A stretch of DNA of 64,000 nucleotides, taken from Propionicimonas paludicola. GTDB taxonomy: Bacteria; Actinomycetota; Actinomycetes; Propionibacteriales; Propionibacteriaceae. Position 1 is the stretch's first letter; each line of letters begins with the position of its first letter. The notes below the pieces were generated by a model. It did no database searches and had not been told where the DNA came from. It worked only from the letters and a program-made list of their open reading frames with translations. This document shows, one piece after another, positions 17,715 to 25,218 of the stretch. The stretch spans positions 1,488,001-1,552,000 of the forward strand of contig NZ_PDJC01000001.1 in assembly GCF_002563675.1 (NCBI RefSeq), written 5' to 3'. A program made the translations under genes and the position numbers.

Positions 17715-18784
17715 CGGGTCATCCAGACGGCGTAGCGGCGCGTCGGGTGGGCAGCGATGTACCTGTTGATGCCGCGCGACGCCGTGTTGCCGTCCCACAC
17801 GAAGCACGTCTCGTACGTGTCGTAGCGTCCGTCAACCTCGTCGGCCAGCCTTCGCAGCAGCGCCGCTGTCGTTCCATGGGGAGCATCGGCCAGCGCGCCA
17901 ATCGCGTTGACCACGACGGTACGGATGCGGCGACGGCGGGTGAAGAACCGCCAGGCGATGCCGGGCACCGACAGCGGACGACCCGTCGGCAGCACCTCGT
18001 TGTAGTCCGGGTGCCAGAACACGAACCCCACCTCACGGCCCCCGGCCATGGCGAACAGCAGGTTCTCGGGCCGCAGGAATGGCACGAGGTCCCCCATCAG
18101 GTCCACGAAGTGCCCAGTCGTGGTGGGCGCGTACAGGTGTGTTGTGCCGAGGGTCGCATCGCATAGCTCCCGGAACGTCTCGAGCTCGGCATCCCAGTGA
18201 CGCCCGTCCGTCGGGCGAACCGCCACGCCCTCAGCGGGCGCCGTCGCCGCGGCGCGCACGCGACGCACGGCCTCGGAGACCTGGCCGCCGAAGGCGGTGA
18301 GGCCCTGGCGCTCGAGGTCGGAGAAGTACGAGGCGTAGTACGGCTTGTTCCAGGGCGAGGAGAAGGTGCCGCGGTGGAAGCCGTCGGTGAGGATGCCCAC
18401 GCCCACGCTGAGATGACCGTTGAGCCCGACGACCACGCCGTCCAGCGCGCGACGCTGCGCCTCGGCGCACGCCTCAGCCAGCAGGGCGTCCACGGCAGCC
18501 TGGACGTCGGGAAGCGCCTCGAAGAACGCGATCTGCAGCACCCCGAGTGCCCGGTCGTGGACGAGGATGCCCGCGGCGACAGGAACCCCACCGCAGTGGA
18601 CGAGGACGGGGCGCAGCCAACAGCTGGCGAAGAAGCCGGTCGACCGCTCCAACGCGCTCATCAGCGTGAACTCACTGGTCGCGCAGTAGCCCCGCTCCCC
18701 CTCGTACAGCCGGCGTACGAACGCCAGGTACTCGCTCGTCGTCGCGGTGGCCACGGCCAGGTTGTCGAGCTGCCGAGTAGTCAC
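17711..18784 (-). CDS. GNAT-superfamily transferase (BioF2-like), first gene of the operon
   Basis: A 357-residue soluble protein with GNAT/BioF2-like features: PVAAGILVHDRALGVLQIAFF, a long central helical region, ENLLFAMAGGREVGFVFWHPDYNE, and TRRRRIRTVVVNAIGALADAP near the end. The last part resembles GNAT proteins that act on small molecules in secondary metabolism. It starts with ATG at 18784. No ribosome-binding site of note; about 276 nt upstream hold no gene and should contain the operon promoter. Donor and acceptor cannot be read from the sequence. Confidence 0.7.
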   Translation of the reverse strand: MTTRQLDNLAVATATTSEYLAFVRRLYEGERGYCATSEFTLMSALERSTGFFASCWLRPVLVHCGGVPVAAGILVHDRALGVLQIAFFEALPDVQAAVDALLAEACAEAQRRALDGVVVGLNGHLSVGVGILTDGFHRGTFSSPWNKPYYASYFSDLERQGLTAFGGQVSEAVRRVRAAATAPAEGVAVRPTDGRHWDAELETFRELCDATLGTTHLYAPTTTGHFVDLMGDLVPFLRPENLLFAMAGGREVGFVFWHPDYNEVLPTGRPLSVPGIAWRFFTRRRRIRTVVVNAIGALADAPHGTTAALLRRLADEVDGRYDTYETCFVWDGNTASRGINRYIAAHPTRRYAVWMTR

Positions 18785-19060
18785 GCTGTGCCCCCTGCGC
18801 CGGGCCTGGCGGACTCCGGGGTGGGTCCGTGGACCTGACGCATGCCCAACATAACGGCGACAGCCCTGCTCGGACCGCCTGATCGACGATCACACGACGC
18901 TGATGTGTCGGAAGCGCAAGCCAAGGACTTCACTCAGCCCTGACAAACGAATGGGGTCACGAGCGGCTCATTGCTGGGCTGCTGGCTAGACATCGTTCAA
19001 CGCCAGGCACCGCGGCAGGGCAACGCTTGCCCCCACGGACTGAGCCCCCGTTCAGGTCAC

Positions 19061-19711
19061 CTAGCGACGGGAGAGCCCACTCGGTGTGTCTGAGCTAGCC
19101 CGGGCCGCGAACGCAATCGAAAGGAGGCTAAGCCAGGCAAGCTGAGCCCCGAAGGCGAAGTTTCGGGCAAGTTGAGCGATTTGGGGAACACCCGTGAGAA
19201 GGAGAGAAAACAAGAACATCACCAACAACGCTACCGAGACGTTCCGGACGGTCCGCCATGTTTCGTTGGACCCGATCCCGAGGCTTAGCAGCACTGCGCT
19301 AGCGATCCATGCGAGAGGCAAGAGTGGGTAGATGAGGTCGTGAAGGGATGCCCATTGCACGGCAGCCCGGGGTACCGGGGGGATCGCTAGCAGAGTGAGA
19401 ACCACGCCAGTGGCGCCGAGCATGATGGAGGCCGCTCGGATCAAGCGTCCCCGGTCAGACCTGAAGACGAAAGCACTGAACAGGATGACGAGCAACCCGC
19501 AGGTCACGAAGGTGAGTCCCACAATCCAACCGTCCGGGCCCAAGAGCAGGATGCTTGGCCACTGGATCGGGTTGCGGTGGGTTGGCGACCAACCCAGCCC
19601 GCTTAGGAACTCACGCTGGCGCCAGGTCATCAGCGAGAGGCTGCCAACCATCATCCAGGGTGCGACGATGCCACACCCAAGGAGCACACGGTCTACGAAT
19701 CGAGTGTTCAC
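19061..19711 (-). CDS. Multi-pass membrane protein (DUF998-like)
   Basis: A 216-residue protein from GTG at 19709-19711 (MNTRFVDRVLL). It has about six hydrophobic helices: LLGCGIVAPWMMVGSLSL, GLTFVTCGLLVILFSAFVF, IMLGATGVVLTLLAI, LLPLAWIASAVLLSLGI, VALLVMFLFSLLLTGVPQ and a C-terminal one. The opening and spacing resemble DUF998 membrane proteins. It begins 8 nt after the stop of the upstream membrane-protein gene, so the two likely share a transcript. Function unknown. Confidence 0.6.
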   Translation of the reverse strand: MNTRFVDRVLLGCGIVAPWMMVGSLSLMTWRQREFLSGLGWSPTHRNPIQWPSILLLGPDGWIVGLTFVTCGLLVILFSAFVFRSDRGRLIRAASIMLGATGVVLTLLAIPPVPRAAVQWASLHDLIYPLLPLAWIASAVLLSLGIGSNETWRTVRNVSVALLVMFLFSLLLTGVPQIAQLARNFAFGAQLAWLSLLSIAFAARASSDTPSGLSRR

Positions 19712-19719
19712 AGGGCCAC

Positions 19720-20436
19720 TCAATGCTGGGGATCGGCATCCGCGAGACTCGCGGACTCGCCTGCCTTGCGTTGGCCACCCTCCTTGCGCCACCGGAACAG
19801 GGTCTTCGCCCAGTCGGGCACCTCGTTGTCACGATACGGAAGATCCAGTCGCGCGCGGTATCTATACCTGAACACCTCCAGCCAGGTCCAGAGGGCGGCA
19901 AATGTGGCCAGGATGGTGGAAGGGATTTGAATCCACAATGCAACATCGCGCCGGAGGTGGCTGACTGGAGAGTTGTTGTTGTCGACGAAGGTGAAAGGGT
20001 GGCCTATGTTGACGTAAGCGGCGACCTGACTCCCAATAAACAGGAAAGCGATCAGGCTTGATGCAATCCAGGTGCCGAATGAACCCCTGCCGACGTTGCC
20101 TACTAGCTCCTTCTGGTAGATCTGGAAGTCGAGCTTCTCGTTGACCTTACTGGCCAGACAGTCTCTCGCCTCCGCTACCGCGGCGGCCTCAGCCGCCAAG
20201 TTGAACTGCCACGCGATTGCCAAGCCCCAAAGCAGGGTTAGGAGCACGAAGCCGACCTCGAGAGACATCTGTGAGGCAAACGCAAGCGAGACGGTGGCGG
20301 CGGCGAAGCCCGCGCCCAGCACGTTTCGAGAGTGCCGCTCAAGTGTTCGAACCTCGTTCTCAAGGTTCAACACCTCAGCTCCACCCAACTCAAGCATGAG
20401 CCGATCTGGATCCTGGGCCTTCGGCGTCTCCGACAT
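19720..20436 (-). CDS. Four-helix membrane protein of unknown function
   Basis: A 238-residue protein. ATG at 20434-20436 is supported by a GGGGAG box 6 nt upstream. It has a charged N-terminal coiled segment (LENEVRTLERHSRN), then two close transmembrane helices (residues about 40-80), a cytoplasmic-looking stretch (ARDCLASKVNEKLDFQIYQKE), a third helix (SLIAFLFIGSQVAAYV) and a fourth (STILATFAALWTWLEVF) followed by a basic tail. The paired-helix plan recalls membrane effector proteins of defence systems (SLATT-like), but I see no specific motif. Its 5' leader borders repeat copy B. Confidence 0.6.
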   Translation of the reverse strand: MSETPKAQDPDRLMLELGGAEVLNLENEVRTLERHSRNVLGAGFAAATVSLAFASQMSLEVGFVLLTLLWGLAIAWQFNLAAEAAAVAEARDCLASKVNEKLDFQIYQKELVGNVGRGSFGTWIASSLIAFLFIGSQVAAYVNIGHPFTFVDNNNSPVSHLRRDVALWIQIPSTILATFAALWTWLEVFRYRYRARLDLPYRDNEVPDWAKTLFRWRKEGGQRKAGESASLADADPQH

Positions 20437-20523
20437 GGATACTCCCCCTTGCGCACAGCTTAGGGACACTCCGCGAGCCAGCATAGGTTCCCGGCAAGAC
20501 GGTGGAGCAGACTCATCTGCATC

Positions 20524-20638
20524 AGCGTGATGAGCACCATGCGTCCCCTGGTCATGGGCGACATCCCAAGCGATCTCATGCACCTGCCAGTCACTGATCA
20601 CACCATCGGCAACCTCAGCCACCGCAGCCCACTGAGCA
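20524..20638 (-). pseudogene. NifX-like gene fragment (second copy)
   Basis: About 115 nt encode RAQWAAVAEVADGVISDW to DQGTHGAHHA, matching the intact NifX-like protein in the same order. Both ends break off: towards its 3' end it runs into unrelated DNA (the leader of the membrane-protein gene at 19720-20436), and at the 5' end into the linker shared with repeat copy A. Confidence 0.7.
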
Positions 20639-20760
20639 CGGGTAACTGCCTGCTCTCTGGCGGGCCTATGAAGCCACGCCCTTCCAGCCCGACGCCTGTG
20701 GTCGGGACTCATGGAGTGGCGCCCTGTGCGCCCACGCAGAGTCCGTGTCATGGTTGCGGC

Positions 20761-21067
20761 ATGCCGACGACTAACCTTCGAGTGAGCGACCTGCGGGCCG
20801 CGATGACCCGGCTCCTCGACGCGATAGAAGAGCAGCTCGGTGCGATCGTGCACCTCAAGGACTGACTTCTACTGGAACGTCCCGCTGAGCGCCGCCACTG
20901 CTGCGTACGCCACACCTGAGCTAGACATGGGCTCGGTCGTGGACGACGCCGCATCAGTCGGTGAGTTCCTGGATCGGCCGGACGAGCCCGTGTTCATCTG
21001 GCACGAGGCCGAACACCCCGCCGGCATCCTTCGCTCGATCGCTCGCCTCGACCTGCCAGCCGCGTAA
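20761..21067 (+). pseudogene. Frameshifted copy of the small acidic hypothetical gene
   Basis: The frame starts MPTTNLRVSDLRAAMTR like the intact copy at 10869-11174, but after codon 34 an inserted T gives a TGA stop (reading HLKD then stop). The remainder is recovered in the next frame (YWNVPLSAATAAYATPEL to SIARLDLPAA). This is a clear single-base frameshift in copy B of the repeat. Confidence 0.8.
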
Positions 21068-21206
21068 TCGTCACCAGCCAGACCATCGTGCCTCTGCGTG
21101 CACGTCGCGCCGTGAAGCTCGCAAGGTCGTCGCATCCCAGGTCGACGAGAGAACGCAAACACCGGGTTGACCCAGGATCCAAAGAAGCCCTGTGGGATCT
21201 TGACCG

Positions 21207-21640
21207 CTAAGGTCTCCGGCAGGCGTCTCCCGTGAGCAGCAAGGCTTTACTTCGCTCGGGCGCAGCTTTAAGCGCTATCAAGTCAGGGTAATGCTCGACC
21301 AACTCCCTGAGTATCTCGATGGCAGTGGTGGCCTCGGAGATGGGTCCGGGCACGGTCCGGATGCTCACCACGATGGGTCTGCCGATTCTGCCCGCCTCAC
21401 CCGGCGATGCGCAGGCCCCAAGTGCTCGACGTACGGCGAAGGATGCATGGCGGCAAGGAGTGGATCCTCCTTGAGGAGCGACTGCACCTCGTCGTTCCTG
21501 TGTTCGCCGGAGTGCATCCACGGTCCCGAGTTCAGATACTCATCCAGGCTTTGGGCCTTCAGCCAGGTGGGATGAACCTCTCCTGCGAACTCTAGGAGTA
21601 TTGCCTCAAGGCGGGACTGCGCGTCGGTTGAGCCACTCAT
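21207..21640 (-). pseudogene. Disrupted small gene containing an inverted NifX-like fragment
   Basis: From ATG 21640 a frame reads MSGSTDAQSRLEAILLEF to SPYVEHLG, a natural-looking start of a soluble protein. It then runs antisense through a NifX-like piece at about 21320-21416, which is in plus orientation and reads SEMGPGTVRMLTTMGLPILP. Beyond that piece a different minus frame reads ILRELVEHYPDLIALK and ends in a stop at 21207. The simplest reading is one small gene interrupted by about 100 nt of NifX sequence. The two halves could also be unrelated remnants. Confidence 0.45.
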
Positions 21641-21980
21641 CTTCAGAGGCTACCAAGCCTTTGATGCGAGTTCTCAGCGAACTCACGATCTGACGTCGGA
21701 GTCGTGTGGGCGCAGTTGGGGGCACATTAGTCACGTAGGAACACACGAGGACACTTGTCCGCGAGGCGCAGGATTAGTGGCCGCCAGTTGCGCACGCGGC
21801 ACGTAATCGGCGCTTTCCATGCTCGCGGGCCGTCCGTGCGACGACTAAGGCTGTTGGCTCTCGTTCACCGGTCAAAGCCGCAACCTCACCCGAAGACCAG
21901 ATCCGTCGAAAGGCACCGGCGGTCGGAACGTCTGCCGATACTTGCCCCCGTCTCGTCTAGATTTCTGCTTCACTTCACCC
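21641..21980. other. Gene-free stretch of about 340 nt
   Basis: No credible gene in any frame and no RNA or repeat recognised. It should hold the promoter of the plus-strand gene that follows; an upstream TTG at 21942 in frame with that gene is an alternative start. Confidence 0.4.
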
Positions 21981-22817
21981 GTGGCATTCTGGTGGTTCTT
22001 GGTGGCAGGGGCCGCAGGCGCGGTCCTCGGACTTCTAGTCTCAGTGGCGTCAGCACGCGTCAGCAAGGGCGTTGCTGTGGGTGGCGGAGTCGTGTTCGCA
22101 ATTGTGGTTGCGGTGCTTGTTCAGGCGATCGGGCAGACATATGCCTCAACAGGCGGCTCTGCCCTTCCTCAGGTCGATTCACCCGCCATTCCGCCGCAAG
22201 CAGGGAATCGCGGCTCTCCTGCGCCCAGCACACCTGCGGAGGAGCCTGAGCCGGTGCCGTCAAGTAGCCCGGTCGAGAACTCCGCACCCGTCGAGGATAC
22301 GGATGGCCCTCCGGAGGATGAACCGACCCAGGCTGCAACCAGCATTGAACAACCGAGCGGTCGGTATTACCTCGTCAATCTCCGCCGGATCGAAGAGGAG
22401 AAAGAAGGCCGAGTTGGCTCATGCACCGGGGGATGCACAGGCTTTGCGCCCGGCCCCGGCCATATTGGGGGTTCGGTCTTTCCCCGAAGCTACCTAATGG
22501 GTGTTGCTGGCGATGGACGCCGAAGCCGCGCGGTGTGGAACTCGGTCAACAGCTGTTCGGCGCTCGATGCGACAGTCGGCCTGGATGACTCTTCGGGGGC
22601 AGGTCAGGTGACTTTCACCATAAGTCGGGATGGAGGTCCGGCGGAGGAACTCGCTACTACGTCGCTTGGGCAGCGACAGTTGGTCTCGGTGCCGTTGGAT
22701 GGTGTCGCGCAGTTCGAGCTGGCTGCGTATGTGTCGGGTTCGCCGGTGCCTCAAGGCGTCAAAGTGGTCTGGGGTGACGCCGTGATCGTATGTGAACCAG
22801 GCAGCCTCGACACCTGA
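21981..22817 (+). CDS. Membrane-anchored extracytoplasmic protein with an NPCBM-like C-terminal domain
   Basis: About 278 residues from GTG 21981 (MAFWWFLVAGAAGAVLGLL); the frame is open to TTG 21942. Two transmembrane helices (residues 3-20 and about 32-55) are followed by a Pro/Ser/Glu-rich linker (AEEPEPVPSSSPVENS) of about 70 residues. The C-terminal domain contains NSCSALDATVGLDDSSGAG and ends in GDAVIVC. The VGLDDSSGAG type motif is the signature of NPCBM carbohydrate-binding modules. It also has two Cys in GSCTGGCTG that may form disulfides. It probably binds cell-wall or external glycans from the cell surface. Partner unknown. Confidence 0.65.
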   Translation: MAFWWFLVAGAAGAVLGLLVSVASARVSKGVAVGGGVVFAIVVAVLVQAIGQTYASTGGSALPQVDSPAIPPQAGNRGSPAPSTPAEEPEPVPSSSPVENSAPVEDTDGPPEDEPTQAATSIEQPSGRYYLVNLRRIEEEKEGRVGSCTGGCTGFAPGPGHIGGSVFPRSYLMGVAGDGRRSRAVWNSVNSCSALDATVGLDDSSGAGQVTFTISRDGGPAEELATTSLGQRQLVSVPLDGVAQFELAAYVSGSPVPQGVKVVWGDAVIVCEPGSLDT

Positions 22818-22937
22818 TCAGCGCGTCCGCAGCATCTGGCGGTCCGTCTATCGAGCCCGCCCCGTGGGATGTCCACTAAGGTCGCGACGGGGCCCGTCCG
22901 CCCACCCACCTCTGCACATCCTGCGCGAGTAGGCCAA

Positions 22938-23336
22938 CTAGCAGCCTTCGACGGGCTTGGCCTTCAAGGTGAGTTCGCGCGGGTCGGGAGCGGCGACGGT
23001 GATCGGGCCGGCCTCGATCCCGGCAAGGACGGACGCCTGCGCATCGCCGGGCGAAGCGGGCAGGATCGGCAGACCCATGGTGGTGAGCATCCGGACCATG
23101 CCCGGCCCCATCTCCGAGGCCACCACTGCCTCGATCCCCTGCTCCTTGAAGAAGCGCGCCACCCGGGCGTGATGAGCACCGTGAGTGCCCTGGTCGTGGG
23201 CGACATCCCAAGCGATCTCGTGCACCTGCCAGTCGCTGATCACACCGTCAGCGACCTCGGCCACGGCAGCCCAGTGGGCACGTCCGAAGTGGGAGCCGGA
23301 CTGACCGTCCGCGGTGACAGGGGTGAAGATCTTCAT
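22938..23336 (-). CDS. NifX/NifB-like (PF02579) iron-molybdenum cofactor-binding family protein, intact copy
   Basis: A 132-residue protein starting MKIFTPVTADGQSGSHFG, the usual first strand of the dinitrogenase iron-molybdenum cofactor-binding fold. It continues with GIEAVVASEMGPGMVRML, a core segment of that family. No nitrogenase genes are present, so the role is probably a generic metal-cluster or redox sensor function; many such proteins are uncharacterised. It lies 33 nt downstream of the UPF0303 gene on the same strand and probably shares its transcript. Its 3' end marks the right edge of the accessory region, where partial copies of this same gene are scattered. Confidence 0.85.
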   Translation of the reverse strand: MKIFTPVTADGQSGSHFGRAHWAAVAEVADGVISDWQVHEIAWDVAHDQGTHGAHHARVARFFKEQGIEAVVASEMGPGMVRMLTTMGLPILPASPGDAQASVLAGIEAGPITVAAPDPRELTLKAKPVEGC

Positions 23337-23369
23337 CGGGTACTCCTCTGGGTATGTGCAGCGCCCAGG

Positions 23370-23831
23370 CTACCTGGCCAGGAAGACCCGCAGCTGCGCC
23401 ACGACGAAGGCGTGATCGTCGAGCTGCGGCAGTCCGGAGACCCCGACGGCACCGATCACGGTGCCACTCACCAGCTTCAGCGGCACCACTCCGCCGTGGG
23501 CGGCGTACAGGCGCGGATCCAGCCGGGAGCCGGTGTCGAAGTCGCGGCCACGCTCCCGGAACTGCTCCCCCACGGCCAGGGACGCCTGGCCGAAGTGCAG
23601 GGCCACCCGGGTCTTGTTGGCCAGCCAGTTGTCGTTGTCGGCGCTGCTGCCGGGCAGAGCGGTGTGGAAGACCCGCTGCTGACCCAGCTGAATGCCGATC
23701 GCGATCGGCAGGTTCTGCGCTACCGCAGCGGCCCGCAGCTGCGAGCCGAGCTCCCAGGCGTCCGCCAAGGTGAAGTCCGCGAAGCGTAGCTCAGCGTCCT
23801 CGGCACGCAGTTGATCAGCCAGTTCAGACAC
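23370..23831 (-). CDS. UPF0303 / heme-degrading-domain-like protein
   Basis: A 153-residue soluble protein. GTG at 23829-23831 (MSELADQLRAEDAELRF) is preferred because AAAGGGA lies about 7 nt upstream. Family signatures are GIQLGQQRVFHTALPGSSAD, NDNWLANKTRVALHFG, YAAHGGVVPLKL and GAVGVSGLPQLDDH, all typical of UPF0303/GlcG-HbpS-like proteins. The biochemical role of UPF0303 is not established. Probably co-transcribed with the NifX-like gene downstream and divergent from the M16 peptidase operon, 88 nt away. Confidence 0.85.
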   Translation of the reverse strand: MSELADQLRAEDAELRFADFTLADAWELGSQLRAAAVAQNLPIAIGIQLGQQRVFHTALPGSSADNDNWLANKTRVALHFGQASLAVGEQFRERGRDFDTGSRLDPRLYAAHGGVVPLKLVSGTVIGAVGVSGLPQLDDHAFVVAQLRVFLAR

Positions 23832-23919
23832 GTCGAGTCCCTTTCTCACCAAGTGGCGGCACCAATCTAGGCCCCGCCGAGGCGACCGCGGCAGGGCGTG
23901 GCTTGCTGATTGTGATGAG

Positions 23920-25218
23920 ATGGACCATGTGCCAGCTGCTGACAACCTGAGCTATCCGATCCATCAGCGCCGACTCCACAACGGCCTGCGAGTGGTGGTC
24001 AGCCCTGATCACAGCGTCCCGATGGTGGCGGTGAACCTGTGGTACGACGTCGGCTCCCGGGACGAGCGGCCCGGTGAGTTCGGCTGGGCGCACCTGTTCG
24101 AGCACCTGATGTTCTCCGGTTCGGCTCAGGTCGGCAACGGCGAGCATCTGAACTCCCTGCAGGCTCTGGGCGGCTCGGTGAACGCCACCACCTGGTTCGA
24201 TCGGACGAACTACTTCGAGACCCTTCCGGTGGGCGCGCTCGACCTGGCGCTGTGGATGGAGGCCGACCGGCTGGGCACGCTGGCCGAGCACCTCGACCAG
24301 GCCAAGGTGGACACCCAGCGCGAGGTGGTCAAGGAAGAGAAGCGGCAGCGCTACGACAACGTCCCTTATGGCGAGGCCATGACCAACCTGGTCGAGCTGA
24401 TCTTCGGCGCCGACCACCCCTACGGCCACACCACCATCGGCTCGATGGACGATCTGGACCGGGCCACGGCCGAGCAGGCCGCCGCCTTCTTCGCTCGGCA
24501 CTACCGCCCCGACAACGCCGTCCTCACCTTGGTCGGCGACCTCACTCCACGGGAGGGCTTCCGGAAGGCCGATCGCTTCTTCGGCGGTCTCCCGTCCTGG
24601 AACCCCAAGCCCCGGCAGCCTGCGAAGGCCCTGGGCCCGATCGACGGGCTCCCCCAGCGCACGCTGAACGTGGACGTCCCGGCACCGGCGAGCTACCTGG
24701 GCTGGCGACTGCCCGTCCGCGACACCGCCGAGGCTGACGCCGCCGAGCTCGGGTTGGCCATCCTGGGCAGCGGTCAGACCGCCCGCCTGCACCGCCGGCT
24801 GGTCCGCGACGAGCAGTTGGCTGCCGCCGTCCACGCGTCCATGCTGCCCCTGGTCGGCGGCAACTCGATGGCCGTGATCAGCCTGCGCGCGCTGCCCGGC
24901 ACCGACCCGGAGCCGGCCCTGAACGCCCTCGCCGAGGAACTCCAGCGGATGGCCGAGGACGGCCCCACGCCGGCCGAACTCGACCGGGTCAAGGCGCAGT
25001 ACCAGCGCGAGTGGCTCACCGAACTGGCCCGCTTCGACTCCCGCGCCGACCTGATCAGCAGCTACACCCTGCTGCACGGCGACCCGGAACGGATCAACTG
25101 GCGGCTGTCCGAGATCGAGTCGCTCGGCTGCACCGACGTCACCAAGGCCTGCGCGCAGTATCTGCGACCCGAACAGCGGGCCCAACTCAACTACCGACCG
25201 GAGGTGGCCGATGCGTAG
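23920..25218 (+). CDS. M16 family zinc metallopeptidase, catalytic subunit
   Basis: A 432-residue peptidase. The inverted zinc motif HLFEH is at residues 58-62 and the third ligand Glu lies about 76 residues later in REVVKEEKRQRYD, as required for activity. N-terminal and C-terminal M16 repeats are present in one chain of half-size (M16B class). By family it degrades peptides within a closed two-subunit chamber. The start of the partner gene overlaps its end by 8 nt, so the two are coupled. ATG at 23920 was chosen; no signal peptide, so cytoplasmic. Confidence 0.92.
   Translation: MDHVPAADNLSYPIHQRRLHNGLRVVVSPDHSVPMVAVNLWYDVGSRDERPGEFGWAHLFEHLMFSGSAQVGNGEHLNSLQALGGSVNATTWFDRTNYFETLPVGALDLALWMEADRLGTLAEHLDQAKVDTQREVVKEEKRQRYDNVPYGEAMTNLVELIFGADHPYGHTTIGSMDDLDRATAEQAAAFFARHYRPDNAVLTLVGDLTPREGFRKADRFFGGLPSWNPKPRQPAKALGPIDGLPQRTLNVDVPAPASYLGWRLPVRDTAEADAAELGLAILGSGQTARLHRRLVRDEQLAAAVHASMLPLVGGNSMAVISLRALPGTDPEPALNALAEELQRMAEDGPTPAELDRVKAQYQREWLTELARFDSRADLISSYTLLHGDPERINWRLSEIESLGCTDVTKACAQYLRPEQRAQLNYRPEVADA

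Larger units (their letters stand above)
20524..21067. repeat. Direct repeat copy B (about 540 bp)
   Basis: Closely similar to 10633-11174 in the same orientation, starting in the NifX-like fragment and ending at the stop of the small acidic gene. It carries point differences and a one-base insertion in the gene. Confidence 0.85.

Noticed and set aside
18672-18893. Short minus-strand frame at the start of the radical SAM/GNAT operon, considered as a precursor peptide
   Set aside because: It mostly overlaps the GNAT gene in another frame, has no ribosome-binding site and lacks leader/core features.
20840-21067. Independent 75-codon gene in repeat copy B
   Set aside because: It is the shifted 3' part of the small acidic gene after a single-base insertion; its first residues come from the wrong frame.
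22938-23336. NifX-like gene as a sign of nitrogen fixation
   Set aside because: No nif structural or assembly genes are present, and this fold occurs widely in non-diazotrophs.
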